NCBI GenBank assembly: GCA_023375785.1
Contig: SZWC01004814.1
Span: forward strand, 125,201 to 153,449
DNA length: 28,249 nt
Source of the DNA: Penium margaritaceum
Lineage: Eukaryota; Streptophyta; Zygnematophyceae; Desmidiales; Peniaceae
Direction: 5' to 3'
Under the pieces are notes generated by a model. That model searched no databases. It worked only from the letters and a program-made list of their open reading frames with translations, and was not told the DNA's origin. Each line of letters starts with the position of its first letter. Within the stretch, counting starts at the first letter, position 1. Below are positions 8,358 through 18,700 of this stretch, piece by piece. A program made the translations under genes and the position numbers.

Positions 8358-9720
8358 ACTCTTCTTCCGCTGTGTTGAGCATACCAATGCCTCCAAACCT
8401 GCAGAGTGCAATTCACTGTCAAGTGCCTTTGTCATATAACGTGCAAGCATCTTCCTGGTCTGCACGTATTCGAGGTCCATGATGTCCTTTGCGACCAAGT
8501 TGCATGAGTAGTGTTACCTCATGTTGATATGCTACGTTTGCTGAGAGATGACATCATCCTATGCCATTTTCATGGCACCCTTATTGTCGATGCGGAGCTC
8601 TCTTGCTTTTGTTTGTGGCATTTTCATCTCGACAAGCAAACTGCGTAGCCACTATGTTTCTTTGCATGCTTCTGACAAAGCGATGTACTCTGCCTCAGCA
8701 ATAGAGACGGAGACACAGTTTTTCTTTCTCCTTGCCCAAGAGACTGCACCACCATTTAAGAGGCACATAAAGCCGGAGGTGAACATTTTGTCATATATTC
8801 TTCCTCCCCAGTCCGTGTTTGTGTAGCCCACCAGCCGCAGCAGGTCAGATCCTTCTTGGTCTCCAAACTGGAGTCCCATGTGTCAAGTCTTCTATAGATA
8901 GTGCATGGTGTGCTTGACTGCTTGCAAGTGCTATGGCCTAGGATTGGCCGCAAACCCGCTCTCTTGTCCCACAACATAGCAAATGTCAGGGCGTTTTCCT
9001 ACCATGGCATGCATGAGGCTACGAATAGTAGATTGGTAGGGAATGTTCTCCATCTCACACCGTCCTACATCTGTGCTGCGGCTCATTGAGGAGGAGAGAT
9101 TGATGTTTTTTCATGGGTGTGTTAATGGGCTCGTAATCCTCCATGTTGTAGTGCTAGGGTACCTCCATGATGTACTTGGTCTGGTTAGGCTCGATGGTGC
9201 CTGCTGCTTGATTGCGGTGGACGGCTATCCCAAGATAGAACTCAAGCAGACCCATGTCCTTCATTTTGAACCTATTGTTGAGATCTGTCTTCAGCTTGTT
9301 CAACAACTTGACTGACGGCAAGCAGATCATCAAATCTCCACGTTCAGTGCAACTAGCATCAAGCTTTGATCATCCTCGTACACATAGACAGTAAGGTCAT
9401 TTTGGCAGTGCGTGAAGGTGAGCCCGGCCATGAAGCCGTCCATCTCCTTGTACCAGAGCCTTGGGACGTTTTTGAGCCGGTAGAGTGCTTTGACCTTTTT
9501 GCAAACCTTGCCCTCTGCTTTCACTCCCTTGGGCACTTCCATCAGCACTTGTTTGTCTAGTTTCCCGGAGAGGAAAGCTGTCTTGACGTCCATCTAGAGG
9601 ACATCCAGATCTTTTACAGCAGCGATGTCCAACATGGATCTCATGGATGCAAAGGTGACCACAGGCATGAAGGTCTCCTCCTACCCTTCGCCACAACTCT
9701 TGCCTTATACTTGTGGATAG
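8358..9720 (-). pseudogene. Reverse transcriptase-RNase H of C (decayed)
   Basis: Minus-strand RVT_2 RT plus RNase H. The open piece 9593-9330 starts at MDVKTAFLSGKLDKQ and runs through KALYRLKNVPRLWYKEMDGF to LMLVALNVEI, where the YVDD catalytic box has become NVE with a frameshift and stops, so polymerase activity is lost. RNase H pieces: 8879-8652 has GYTNTDWGG (DADW in E), SIAEAEYIALSEACKET and a SWARRK motif; 8498 onward has DIMDLEYVQTRKMLARYMTKALDS. Several stops separate the pieces. Confidence 0.8.
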
Positions 9721-11371
9721 TACCATCTTGCTTCAAAAGTTTCCTAAGTACCCACTTTGACCCCACCAAGTGCGCGTTAAGAGGCCTGTCTACCCGGACC
9801 CATGTTTTGTTCTCTTGTATTGATGCATGTTTGCTGTCCGTTACCTCCTTCTACTTGGCCGCATCTAGCATGTTCATAGCCTCAGTTATGCTCACAGGCT
9901 CTCCGTGAGCCAAGCATGACTCGCTCAGTCCGGTCCATTCGGCACTCTCAGCATCGTAATTAGGCAGGGGTTTCTTTTGGCGCGTACGATGGAGGAGCGT
10001 TGCTGGTGGTGCTTCAAGGCTTAGTTGCTTATGTTGCTTTTGTGTTTCCTATGATCTGCTGTTGATTCAAAGGCCTCGGACGTCTCAGACTCAGTGTCAG
10101 AGTCCGTCAATGTGTCAGCTTGCACAACCACTCCCTGCAGCACCATCCTTCATTGGTACCATCTGCTAATTCTCGGGTGCCTGATCACCTGACTCAAGCA
10201 ACACAACCCTCTCTCCTCATTTAGGAGCATGGACAGGATCCAACGACTCTCCCTTACTGAGCGTCCTTTCTTCAAACTCGACATATCGACTCCTGATAAG
10301 CTTTCCAGCCGCTTGTTCCCACAACCTCTATGCCTCGTGTGTAATGTCGTATCGAACCATCACGCACTTACAAGCGCATGCATCCAGCTTGCCACTTCCT
10401 TCTTTTGCTTGGACCTTTGCCCAGGTAGTACAACGAAAGACCCTCAAGTGTGAGGCATCTGGTTTCTTCCCTGACCAAGCCTCTTGTGGCGTCTTGAGCT
10501 ATTTCTCTTGCTACTTCTCACCACGCCTTCTAAGCCCGGCTGCCGGAGTGAGATTTAAAAGAAGCAAGCAGTTCATGGAGCTTCAGCACAGAAGCGGGAT
10601 GGGAGTTTGGCGTCAAAGAGCATGCTCCGTGTCATGCTGGAGATATTCTGGTTCATCAGCTCGGCAACGCAAGTACTCTAGGGGGTGTAAGATGTGGTGG
10701 TCTGGTGATTGATGCCGTGTTGGCTCAACCAGCCTTTGCATGCCTCATACTCACCACCGTTGTCTGTGCACAGTGCCTTGACCTTCTTGCTTGTCTTCCA
10801 CTTGACCATCGCGACAGACTCTTCCAGCTTCTCCTTGACCTCTCCCATTATCTTGAGGAAGTAGATCTACATCTTGCGACTGTGGTCATCAATGAAGGTC
10901 AAGAAATACTTGTTCTTGCTGTTTACAGGGGTGAGGAATGGTCTGCATACATCAGAGTGAATCAGGTCAAAGATTCCTACCGCACGTTGCCCATTATGCT
11001 CAAAGGGCTTTCTCTTTGCCTTGCCTTGGAGGCATGGCTCACACAGCTTCTTGCACTTTCCCTCATCCTTGGCGTTACATCCCTCCATCCCATTAACCAC
11101 TTCGTGCTGCTGCAAATCTTGTAGTGTGCTGTCGTCCTCATAGCCAAACAACTTGTGCCACAGCTTCGTATCCGTGTCTTTGGTTGAGTTGGCCGCCATG
11201 GTGATGGCATGTGGTGCAACATCGGTTTTGGAGACAAGGGCACTTCAACTGCCGCATATCCCTTGTTTGTAATCTTGAGAGGCTTGGTCTGCAGCACATA
11301 GATGCCATCAACTGTAAGGATCTCTGAGACAAGACTCTCCTTTGGATAGTACATCTTGATATCCTTTTTTT
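9721..11371 (-). pseudogene. Integrase of C (decayed, 5' end cut by B)
   Basis: The piece 11199-10867 carries the zinc-binding GAG_pre-integrase domain (LWHKLFGYED, CEPCLQGKAK) and the first catalytic Asp in DLIHSDVCRP, then FLTFIDDHSRKM and a stop. Further on, TDNGGEYEACKGW keeps the second Asp, and the third catalytic site reads VAELMNQ after a stop. The frame upstream reads KDIKMYYPKESLVSEIL and VDGIYVLQT until B interrupts it. The linker region towards RT (about 9900-10450) has several stops and frameshifts. Confidence 0.8.
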
Positions 11372-12110
11372 TATTGGGAAAGGAGGCATCTGGCGCAGTT
11401 TCAGGTACACAAGAGCAAGTTCCAGTACAATACAAGATTCCTACCCCGATTGTCAATTAAACTTCATCAGTAAGAAGATGAGGTGGCAAAATATCTACAG
11501 ACTAAGTTCTAGGCCGATCCAACGGTCGGATTGGGACATATGAATTTTCAAAGTTTCCAGGGTCATCGACCGCCGGCATCAAGGTGACCGTGGGCGATGG
11601 CTCCATGCCTTAGCATAAGAAAAGAAAAAGTGCAAGAGGTCCAGGGTTAACACCTGATTGAAGAAATATCCAAAAAGGTCCCAGATTCTTGGCTTGCCTT
11701 GTTAGAGTGTGATGACTAGGAAAAATGCATCTCTCCTTTCTTTTTAGGTCAGGTGAGATCCTTGTGTGCTAGCCATGGAGACATGGCGATTCTCCATGGG
11801 ATTGTGGGTTATGTGACCACTAGGAGTATGCCACAAGAGCATTTTCTAGCTCTCTAGGTCGTGTGTGAGTGGTCAGCCTGAATTCTAGGCTGATTTCTTC
11901 TCTTGTGTGAGATTATGGAGTCTAGTGTGTGAGCTTTGGCCTCCATGGCTAAGTGGTATGGCTTGTGAGAGGGCTGAATCGTCCAAGCTCTAGCTCTATA
12001 TGTACCCCATCATTTTTGAGTGATTTGATCACCATTCTTCAGCAGAAGTGATGCCCTTCAAGCACCACATGTTTGTTGCTCCAAGGCTCCCTCTCTCCTC
12101 CTGTTCCACT
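11372..12110 (+). repeat. 5' LTR of B
   Basis: About 739 bp from TATTGGGAAAGG (TG of the 3' copy is TA here) to CTGTTCCACT just before the primer site. It holds a TATA-like CTCTATATGTA (about 11994-12004), the ATGGCTCCATGCC stretch and the GATCCAACGGTCGGATTGGG motif, all shared with the 3' LTR. Confidence 0.9.
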
Positions 12111-12113
12111 TGT

Positions 12114-12126
12114 TGGTATCAGAGCC
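12114..12126 (+). other. Primer binding site of B (tRNA-Met 3' end)
   Basis: TGGTATCAGAGCC is the usual plant copia primer site, complementary to the 3' end of initiator tRNA-Met. It lies a few bases after the 5' LTR. Confidence 0.9.
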
Positions 12127-12703
12127 AAGTTCTGCCACTTTGAGCCAGCACAGGCCATCACTTTGAGAGTGACAGGTTAGGGTGAAACCTTCATCAAATT
12201 TGATGATCGACCACAATATCTTCAAGTTTGCAACACAAGCTTTCCAACGAGTGCAAGATCGTGAAGATCCAACACTTGGATGGAGAGTTATGGTCAAAAC
12301 GAGGTCAGCCTGGGCTACACTCTTCTCTCTGAGTAATATTGTTGCCTTGTGATGACCGTAACTCTCTCATGTCTCTGTCAAATCTAAAAAGTAACACGTG
12401 AAAATTGAAGTATTTTTCCTAAGCTTTGCATTGCCGCAAAAACATTTGCATTCCATTGGTACGTTTTGAAGGCACATTGTTTACATTCTGGCTGGTCTGA
12501 GCTGGAGTAGGAGTAGCAACATACCCTGTTTTCAAAAGGGCATATCTCTGAAAATCTCCTGTTGATGACCCTATTTTATGGGTTGATCTGTCTGCTGGCC
12601 TCTACAGTCCATTTTCTGTCAGACAGATTTCTGGCAAAAGCAGCAGTGGAAGCAAGGGTAGCGCCGCCACTCAAGGGCAGCGCTAAGCATCACCAAAGCT
12701 CAA
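12127..12703 (+). other. Leader of B
   Basis: No gene is seen in this stretch between primer site and gag. It matches B2's leader closely from about 12263 on. Confidence 0.65.
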
Positions 12704-13690
12704 ATGGTAGCGGCAGGCGTGGTAACAGCAGCCCAGCCCTTGGAGAGACTAAAAGGACGTGCAAAATTCATGTTTTGGAAGATCTGTAATTGCCTCCTTT
12801 TGGAGGAGAGGGGCTTGTGGGAAGTGGTGAGCTGTGACGAGCGTGCTCTGCTTCCACAGGCAAAAGGCATCACCGTAGGGGAGGTGGTGGCGGGGGAGAC
12901 ACCGCAAAAGGTCTAGCAGATGCAAGTACATCTACAATTGCAGCGGCGGCATATGAGGAGTGGAAGAAGAAGGATAGGTAGGCCTACAGGCTGCTTGTCA
13001 ACACCATCTCCAACCAGCATTTTCAGTACATGAGTGACAAGGCTACTGCAAAATAGGGGTGGGACACGTGCAAGAAGTATGAGAGCAAGGATCCTCCATT
13101 CCTCATGCCTTTGAAGGAGAAGATGATTGCGTTGAAAATGCAGGTTGGCAAAGGGATGGAGGCGTACTTGGACAGGATAAAGGAGCTGGCAAAGCAGCTA
13201 AAAGCGGCTAACCAACCTTGTGGAAGACACACGCTTTGTCCTCCTCTTGGTAAGGGGATTCCCAACAAGCCATGACATAGTGCGAGAGATGTTGGAGTGC
13301 TAGCTGACTCTCAACGTGGACTTCATCTGCACGCACCTGGTACAAGTAGAACAACGTTGCAATGCAGAAAAAGTGCAATGGCGGCAGCAACAGCAAAGAA
13401 TCTTTCATGGCCATGGCCTCACGTAACCAGCAGCAACAGTAGTCTGGGAGGTAGAGAGGGAAGAAGAAAGGCAAGAAGAAAGGCAAGTGTTGCTATTGCC
13501 AGAACCAAGGGCACTACAAGAAAGAGTGGTTCAAGTTCAAGAGGGACCAGAAGGAGCAGTAGCAGCAGCAGCAAAAGCAACAATCTCCGTAGCAGCTACA
13601 GCAGCATTAGTAACAACAGCTTTAGCTGCAGCAGCAGTAGCAACATAAGCAAAACCACACTGTTGTGCGGCATTTTGGCAACATGAATCT
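12704..13690 (+). pseudogene. Gag of B (decayed)
   Basis: Start MVAAGVVTAAQPLERLKG, then the capsid N-terminal motif with FWK and LEERGLWEVVS. Capsid core AYRLLVNTISNQHF follows, with a TAG where B2 has CAG (Gln) and further stops plus a small deletion at GWDT-KKYESK. The zinc knuckle (plus 13488-13529) reads CCYCQNQGHYKKEW, so the last Cys of CCHC has become Trp. After it comes a Gln-rich linker (13548-13660) in which many CAG/CAA codons are TAG, TAA or CTG. The long Ser-rich frame at 13297-13686 is this same linker read out of frame. Confidence 0.8.
13548..13660 (+). repeat. CAG/CAA-rich tract in gag of B
   Basis: In the gag frame this is a Gln-rich linker, QKEQ-stop-QQQQKQQ and so on, between the zinc knuckle and protease. 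At least six in-frame stops sit at positions where the repeat predicts Gln. It also explains the Ser-rich and Ala-rich products of the other frames. Confidence 0.75.
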
Positions 13691-14850
13691 GGCCAAGGAG
13701 GTACGCGACCACCTCTTCATGGCAAAGTCTGACATGTTGCAGAAGGAGAAGGTGGATCTGGTATGGTACAAGAACTCAGGGGGTACCAAGAACCTGACGT
13801 ATCATAAGGAGTGGTTTACGTAGCTGCTCTCCATTCCCCCTCGGCCAATTTCTTTGGGTGATGAACGGGTGGTGTATGCTTAGGGGATTGGGTTTGTGGA
13901 GATGTGGTTGGAGACCCCATGTGGTATTGAAGTAGGAGTGTTCCATGGCGTACTATATGTAGCTGATGCTACGATAAACCTTCTCTCAGTGTCCTCTCAC
14001 CAACACATGAGTGCGAGTCATTGTTGACGACGACTATGGCTATATCCTCGACAAGGAAACGTGAGAGGAGTTGGCCAGTCTGGTGAAGGAAGGCGACATG
14101 TATCGCCTGTTAGGGGCGACCAAGATCCCGCGTGAGCAGAGTCTTGCAGCAGTGGTGCACGCTACAGATGGCAAAATCTTGCATGGGCGCTATGGCCACA
14201 TCGGCATGCACACTTTGCAGCAACTTCAAATGAAGCAGATGGTGCGTGACTCATCCACCATCTCTAACTTTGACCAGCAGTTTTGCATAAGCTGTTTGGA
14301 GGGGAAGCAGAATCGCGAGGCATTCTTCGGAATAGGGGAGCGTGCGAAGGAGGTACTGGAGCTGGTCCACACAGACTTGTGTGGCCCGATGCAGACCCAG
14401 AGCTTCGGACGCTCTAGGTGTTTTCTCACCGTCATTGATGATTTTAGCCATTACACTGCTGTGTACTTCCTTTGCTCCAAGGACAAGTGCTTTGACAGGT
14501 TCAAGGAGTTCAAGGCAATGGTGGAGAATTAGACTGGCAAGAAGATGAAGGCATTGCGCAGCGACCGTGGCAGAGAGTACTTGAGCAAGGAGTTCCAGAA
14601 TTACCTCACAGCAGTAGGAATCAAGGCGGAGCGGACCGCGCCATAGACGCTGTAGTACATGATGTAGTTGAACGCGCCAATCGCACCATCGTTGAGTCGG
14701 CCCGCTCCATGTAGCACGCAATTTGGCTCACTTATTACTTTTGGGCCGGAGCAGTGAGCACTGCGGTGTACATCAAGAAGCGTTGTCCAACTAAGACCGT
14801 GGAGCAGATGACACCGTACAAGGCGTGGTTCGGCAAGAAGTCGAGTGTAG
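13690..14850 (+). pseudogene. Protease and integrase core of B (decayed)
   Basis: The protease site reads WYKNSGGTK (Asn at 13773-13775) where active copia proteases have WYLDSGA, so the catalytic Asp is lost. After stops at about 13820 and 13881, the integrase zinc domain begins (LHGRYGHIG, CISCLEGK) in the open piece 14071-14532. The core keeps the first Asp (HTDLCGP, 14374-14376) and, past a TAG at 14530, the second (LRSDRGREY, 14563-14565). The third region keeps ERANRTIVESARSM, but three stops and a shift precede it. A KRCPTKTVEQMTPYKAW segment follows. Confidence 0.85.
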
Positions 14851-15556
14851 GTCATCTTTACGCGTTTCGGAGCTTGGCGCACATGCACGTGCCAAAGGAG
14901 AAGCAACAGAAATGGGTCATCTTTGCGCGTTTCGGACCTTGGTGCACATGCACGTGCCAAAGGAGAAGCAACAGAAATGGGATGCAAAGAGCGCACAAGT
15001 TTTGATGATCAGCTATGACGTGGCAAGCAAGGCGTATCGTCTCTACAAGAGGGATAGTGGCCAACTCATCATCTCGTGGGATGTCATTTTTAGTGAATGT
15101 AACGTCATCTGTACCAACATCATCTACAAAGACGTAGCAGACCTAGCAGCTGATGAAGCAGAGGGAGCAAACATTCTTCCTGACCCCGCCTCTCCTGAAC
15201 CTTCCTCTACAATGGTAATGGGAGAACCTCTCTATTCTCCCATGTTTGATGCAGCAGATACAGCGGCCTCATTGGTAGAAGCAGAGGAAGAAGATACACT
15301 ACCATCAGTAGGAGCACTTGTACTTGTAGCACCGTGCCAGCCACCCGCTAACGTCGTGCCACGAGGTCGCAGGTACCCTCTTAGGGTGCGGTACAAGCCT
15401 GGTGAGCGCGGGTATTTGTGGATGCTCCAAAAACCAGACCAGATGAGCGTCACAGTTGTAGCAGACTCTGATGAGCCAACATCGTACAACGAGACCATGG
15501 CTACACCAGATGCAGCAGATTGGGCACAACCTTTGCAGCAGGAGATACAGTCGTAG
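14825..15556 (+). pseudogene. Integrase C-terminal region and RT linker of B
   Basis: Open for 243 codons, but the first part is out of the ancestral frame because of the duplication. From about 14975 it is in frame: VPKEKQQKWDAKSAQVLMISYD, then SKAYRLYKRDSGQLIISWDVIF (the copia integrase C-terminal motif), an acidic low-complexity linker, RRYPLRVRYKPGERGYLW, and ADWAQPLQQEIQS at the start of RT. TAG 15554-15556 ends it where NGTWEL continues in frame. The long open stretch is a remnant, not a separate gene. Confidence 0.75.
14851..14980 (+). repeat. 65-bp direct tandem duplication in B integrase
   Basis: Copy 1 is 14851-14915 and copy 2 is 14916-14980; both start GTCATCTTT and end GCAACAGAAATGG, with three mismatches. 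In the polyprotein it repeats the peptide around HMHVPKEKQQKW. Because 65 is not a multiple of three, it shifts the reading frame. Confidence 0.95.
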
Positions 15557-16877
15557 CGTGACAATGGTACGTGGGAGCTGAGTGAGCGGAGCAAGAAAAG
15601 GGTTACTCGGAGCAGGAAAGCATCGAATATACTGAAACCTTTGCTCCTGTTGAAAAGTTTGCCTTTGTGTGCACACTCCTTTCTTATGCAATTGAGGACT
15701 TTGAGATTCACCACATGGATCTTAAGACGGCATTCTTGAACGGTGACTTGGAGGAGGAAATCTACATGGAGCAGCCAGAGGGATCCATCATGGATGGCCA
15801 TAAGCACCTCGTTTGCAAGTTGCAGAAGTTGCTGTACGTGTCGCGTACTTGGAACCAGAAATTAAATGCGGCATTGCAGTGCATGTGGTTTGAGAGCAGC
15901 GAGTGTGACTACAGCATCTATCACTGGCAGCATGGTCATGAGGTGCTCATGATCATCGTTAATGTGGATGACATGCTCCTCCTTTCAAACAACATGTCTT
16001 CAGAGGACAAGTTTAAGGAGGCAATGTAGGAGCGCTTCCAGATGTTTGATCTCGGGGAGGCGTCATACTTCCTTGGTATCAAGATCACGGGTGACCGCAA
16101 ATCATGCTCTCTTTGGCTACAACAGAGCCGCAACATCAAGGATGTATTACATTGGTTTGGCATGGCAGAGGCTAAACCCACCGGCACGCCGCTTGAGACG
16201 CGGGAGTACCTCATCAGCTTCAATGGAGAAGAGGATATAGCTTAGTGGCTGAGGTACCAGAGTGCCATCGGCAGTCTCATGTACCTTATGGTGGCAACCA
16301 GGCCAAGCTCGCACAGGCTGTGAGCACTATGAGCCAGGACATGGCGAGCCCCTGACCTGAGCACTAGAAGGCAATGAAGCGGATCTTCTGCTACCTTGTT
16401 GGAACCATGAACATCAGCATCACCTAGAACGTCAATGAAAACAACATCATTGGCTATAAATATGCAGATTGGGCTTCAAACCCTGAGGACCACAAGTCCA
16501 TCTCTGGACATGTGTTCCTCATGTATGGTGGGGCCACTTGCCGGTGCAGCAAGTGGCAGGTAGTCGTGGCCACCTGAAGCACGGAAGCTGAGTACGTCTC
16601 TCTCACCTTTGGAGCCAAGGAAGCAGTTTGGGTTTAGCGTCTCATGGCTGAGATGATTGGGAGCACAGCAGTTCCGATTCCTGTACGCGTTGACAACCAG
16701 AGCGCAATCGCACTCGCCAAGAATCTTGAGCACCATGCACGCACCAAGCACATCAACATCGCATATGACTTCATCAGGCACATGTTGCAAGAGGGTGCTA
16801 TCAAGGTGGAGTTTACTCCAACCACGAAGCAGGTCCCTAATTTCTACACCAGGCCAGTGACACGTGAGAAGCATTAG
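15557..16877 (+). pseudogene. Reverse transcriptase-RNase H of B (decayed)
   Basis: After DNGTWELS the sequence jumps to KGYSEQESIEYTETFAPV, so roughly 100 bp of the RT finger region are missing. The open piece 15667-16029 holds HHMDLKTAFLNGDLEEEIYMEQPEG-type sequence and the polymerase box as VNVDD (15961-15972), with Asn for the usual Tyr. A stop at 16027 separates RFQMFDLGEASYFLGI. RNase H keeps STEAEYVSL, VDNQSAIALAKN and ARTKHINIAYDFIRHM, ending at TAG 16875-16877. Stops at 16243, 16577 and 16637 interrupt it. Confidence 0.85.
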
Positions 16878-16920
16878 CTTTGCATGAAGGCATGTGGACA
16901 TAGCCCAATGTGACTACAGC

Positions 16921-16932
16921 AAAGTGGGAGAT
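16921..16932 (+). other. Polypurine tract of B
   Basis: AAAGTGGGAGAT directly before TGTTGGG, the typical plant copia junction. Confidence 0.85.
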
Positions 16933-17667
16933 TGTTGGGAAAGGAGCCATCCAGCTTGGTTTCAGGTCCACAAGAGCAAGTTCCAAGAATCTACTAGATG
17001 TCTACTCCAATTGTCAATCCAAATTCAACATTTAAAAGATCAGGTGGCAAAATGTCCTCGGTCCAAGGTTCAGGCTGATCCAACGGTCGGATTGGGAGAT
17101 CTGAATTTTTGACGTTTTCGACGTCATTGACAGCCGGTATCTGGGTAACCATGGACAATGGCTCCATGCCTTAGCCCGAGAAACGAAAAAAGGCAAGAGG
17201 TCCAAGGTCAAGACCTGATCGGAGAAGTATCCAAAAAGGTCCTAGATTCTTAGGTTGCCTTGTCAGTGTGTGCTGACTAGGAAAAGGTATCTCTCTTTAC
17301 TTTTAGGTGAGGTGAGATCCTTGTGTGCTAGCCATGGACACATGGCAATTCTCCATGGGATTGTGGGTTATGTGACCAGTAGGAGTGTGCCATGAGCGCA
17401 TTTTCTATTTCTCTAGGTTGTGTGTGAGTAGTCAGCCTAATTGCTAGGCTGGTTTCCCCTCTTGTGAGATCATGGACTCCAGTGTGTGAGCCTTAGCCTC
17501 CATGGCTAAGTGGTGTAGCTTGTGAGAGGGCTGACTTGCCCAAGCTCTAGCTCTATATGTACTCCATCATTTTGAGTGATTGAATGAAGATTATTCAGCA
17601 CAAGGGATGCCCTTTTAGTCACACATGGTTACTGCTCCAAGGCTCCCTCTTTCCTCCAGTTCCAACA
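16933..17667 (+). repeat. 3' LTR of B
   Basis: 735 bp from TGTTGGGAAAGG to GTTCCAACA, intact at both ends. It aligns end to end with 11372-12110. TATA-like CTCTATATGTA at 17551-17561. Confidence 0.92.
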
Positions 17668-18310
17668 GCTTTTTCACCATCAGGGCCTCCTCCTCTATGA
17701 AGACAACCATAAGTCGTGGTCTGTGATTTTAGACACTTACAAGAGGTTTGCTATAAAAGTCGGCATGTAGGCGATGTTCTCCACCTTCGAGTATTTTACA
17801 CCACCGTTCACATTGATGCTAATCAACTTATCTCCCTCGCCTTCCGCATGGAAAAGGCTGCCATTTGCACAACTGAAGCGACGATCAGTGCCCCAAATGG
17901 AGATGACCGCATCCTTCTTCCTTGAAGAGAGGTGGTTCGTGCTAGAGTCAAGCCCGTAGGCTCCACGCTTGAGCAATGCTGCTCCCTTGGTCGCCCGCCC
18001 GCCCTCACCCATCATGTTTATCAACTCCTTCTTACCCTTTCCTTTAGCCTCCTTTTTACCACCATGATCTCCATCTTCCTTCTTGGGAGCCTTGTACTCT
18101 CGTGCTCAATGCGGAGGATTGCCACAGTTACGGCACTTCCCAAGACGCTTTGAACCATTTTCTCCACAGAAATTCTCTCTTCCTCCAGCGCCACTGCTTC
18201 CGCTGTTGCTCTGACCAAAAGAGGACTTGTTGTCACGACCACCATACTGTGCAGCATAGGCTGAAATGTTAGCCTCACTATCTCCACAATGGCCTCGCAG
18301 GTGTCGTCAT
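17668..18310 (-). pseudogene. Gag-protease of C (deleted and decayed)
   Basis: The ATG at 18310 is followed almost at once by sequence matching the end of the capsid (SEANISAYAAQYGGRDN), so about 450 bp of capsid are deleted. The zinc knuckle reads CRNCGNPPH-stop-AREY: Trp is a stop and the last Cys is Tyr. The piece 18024-17737 is open and carries the protease site as GLDSSTNHLSS, keeping Asp but with Ser for Gly. It reaches YMPTFIANLL. Stops follow just before the B insertion. Confidence 0.8.
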
Positions 18311-18683
18311 ACTATTTCTCTACTTCTCTGCTTCTCTGCTTTTGTTTAGGGTGATATAAGCTGATGTAGGATGTTGTCTCCTACCGATTGAGAAGGTGTA
18401 GATCCGCTGCTAGTCCCCTAGCTGTTGAACACCTGCAAACAGAGAATAACACACACTACCAAGTTCAGGGTCGTGCCTCGAAGGGCAGAGCTTGTCCTGG
18501 TTAGGACCCAAGGGTTGTATCTCCAAGGGCAGAGCTTATCCTTGGCCCTTGTTTGCCAAGTGCCAGCACCCGCCGTTGGAGCTGATGGTGGAGATGGAGC
18601 AGATGGAGCTGATGGGGCCGATGGGCGCTATAATACAGAGAGGGTGAGAAAGTGCGCAGAAGCGTGCCTTACAACTAGTCAAT
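18311..18683 (-). other. Leader of C
   Basis: No gene. It holds the decamer-type repeats near gag, a CTCTGTTTGCAG motif ending at 18433, two copies of the GCTCTGCCCTT-GAG motif (about 18480-18545), and an imperfect 9-bp repeat of GATGGAGCA type (18577-18628). The open frame across it (GADGGDGADGADGAD) is a by-product of that repeat. Confidence 0.7.
18577..18628 (+). repeat. GATGGAGCA-type short tandem repeat in leader of C
   Basis: Imperfect 9-bp and 3-bp units (GATGGTGGAGATGGAGCAG...GATGGGGCCGATGGGC). The same place in D has CTCCATCAG-type repeats on plus (22508-22550), the reverse complement because C and D lie in opposite orientation. Confidence 0.75.
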
Positions 18684-18700
18684 GTGGACCCATAACCCTT
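18684..18700 (-). other. Primer binding site of C, half-tRNA type
   Basis: In element sense AAGGGTTATGGGTCCAC follows the LTR end GGTTGACA. It matches the anticodon arm complement of initiator tRNA-Met with one mismatch (T for C). Confidence 0.75.

Larger units (their letters stand above)
7706..11371 (-). mobile_element. C, downstream part: 3' LTR, RNase H, RT, integrase (family X)
   Basis: Minus-strand element C is split by the B insertion. This part holds the 3' LTR, polypurine tract and most of pol. The coding sequence stops at KKDIKMYY, upstream of the integrase zinc domain, and resumes at 17668. Joined, C would be about 5.4 kb. Its 3' LTR is truncated at the outer (U5) edge. Confidence 0.85.
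11372..17667 (+). mobile_element. B: full-length two-LTR Ty1/copia element inserted in C
   Basis: Plus-strand element of about 6.3 kb: 5' LTR, tRNA-Met primer site, leader, gag, protease, integrase, RT, RNase H, polypurine tract, 3' LTR. It splits the polyprotein of C between the protease and integrase regions. The two LTRs differ at many positions and by small indels, so the insertion is old. Both flanks are T-rich (left ...CCTTTTTTT, right GCTTTTT), so a target duplication cannot be fixed. The polyprotein is broken by many stops, one duplication and one deletion. Confidence 0.92.

Noticed and set aside
10705..11124. 139-residue plus-strand frame with a hydrophobic look
   Set aside because: Antisense to the integrase of C; the minus strand carries HSDVC and zinc-domain motifs.
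13297..13686. Ser/Arg-rich protein of 129 residues
   Set aside because: It is the gag linker of B read in the wrong frame across a CAG-rich tract; the true frame shows the zinc knuckle and Gln-rich peptide.
15232..15807. 191-residue open frame on the minus strand
   Set aside because: It is antisense to the RT linker of B, with no recognisable domain; the plus strand has clear copia homology.
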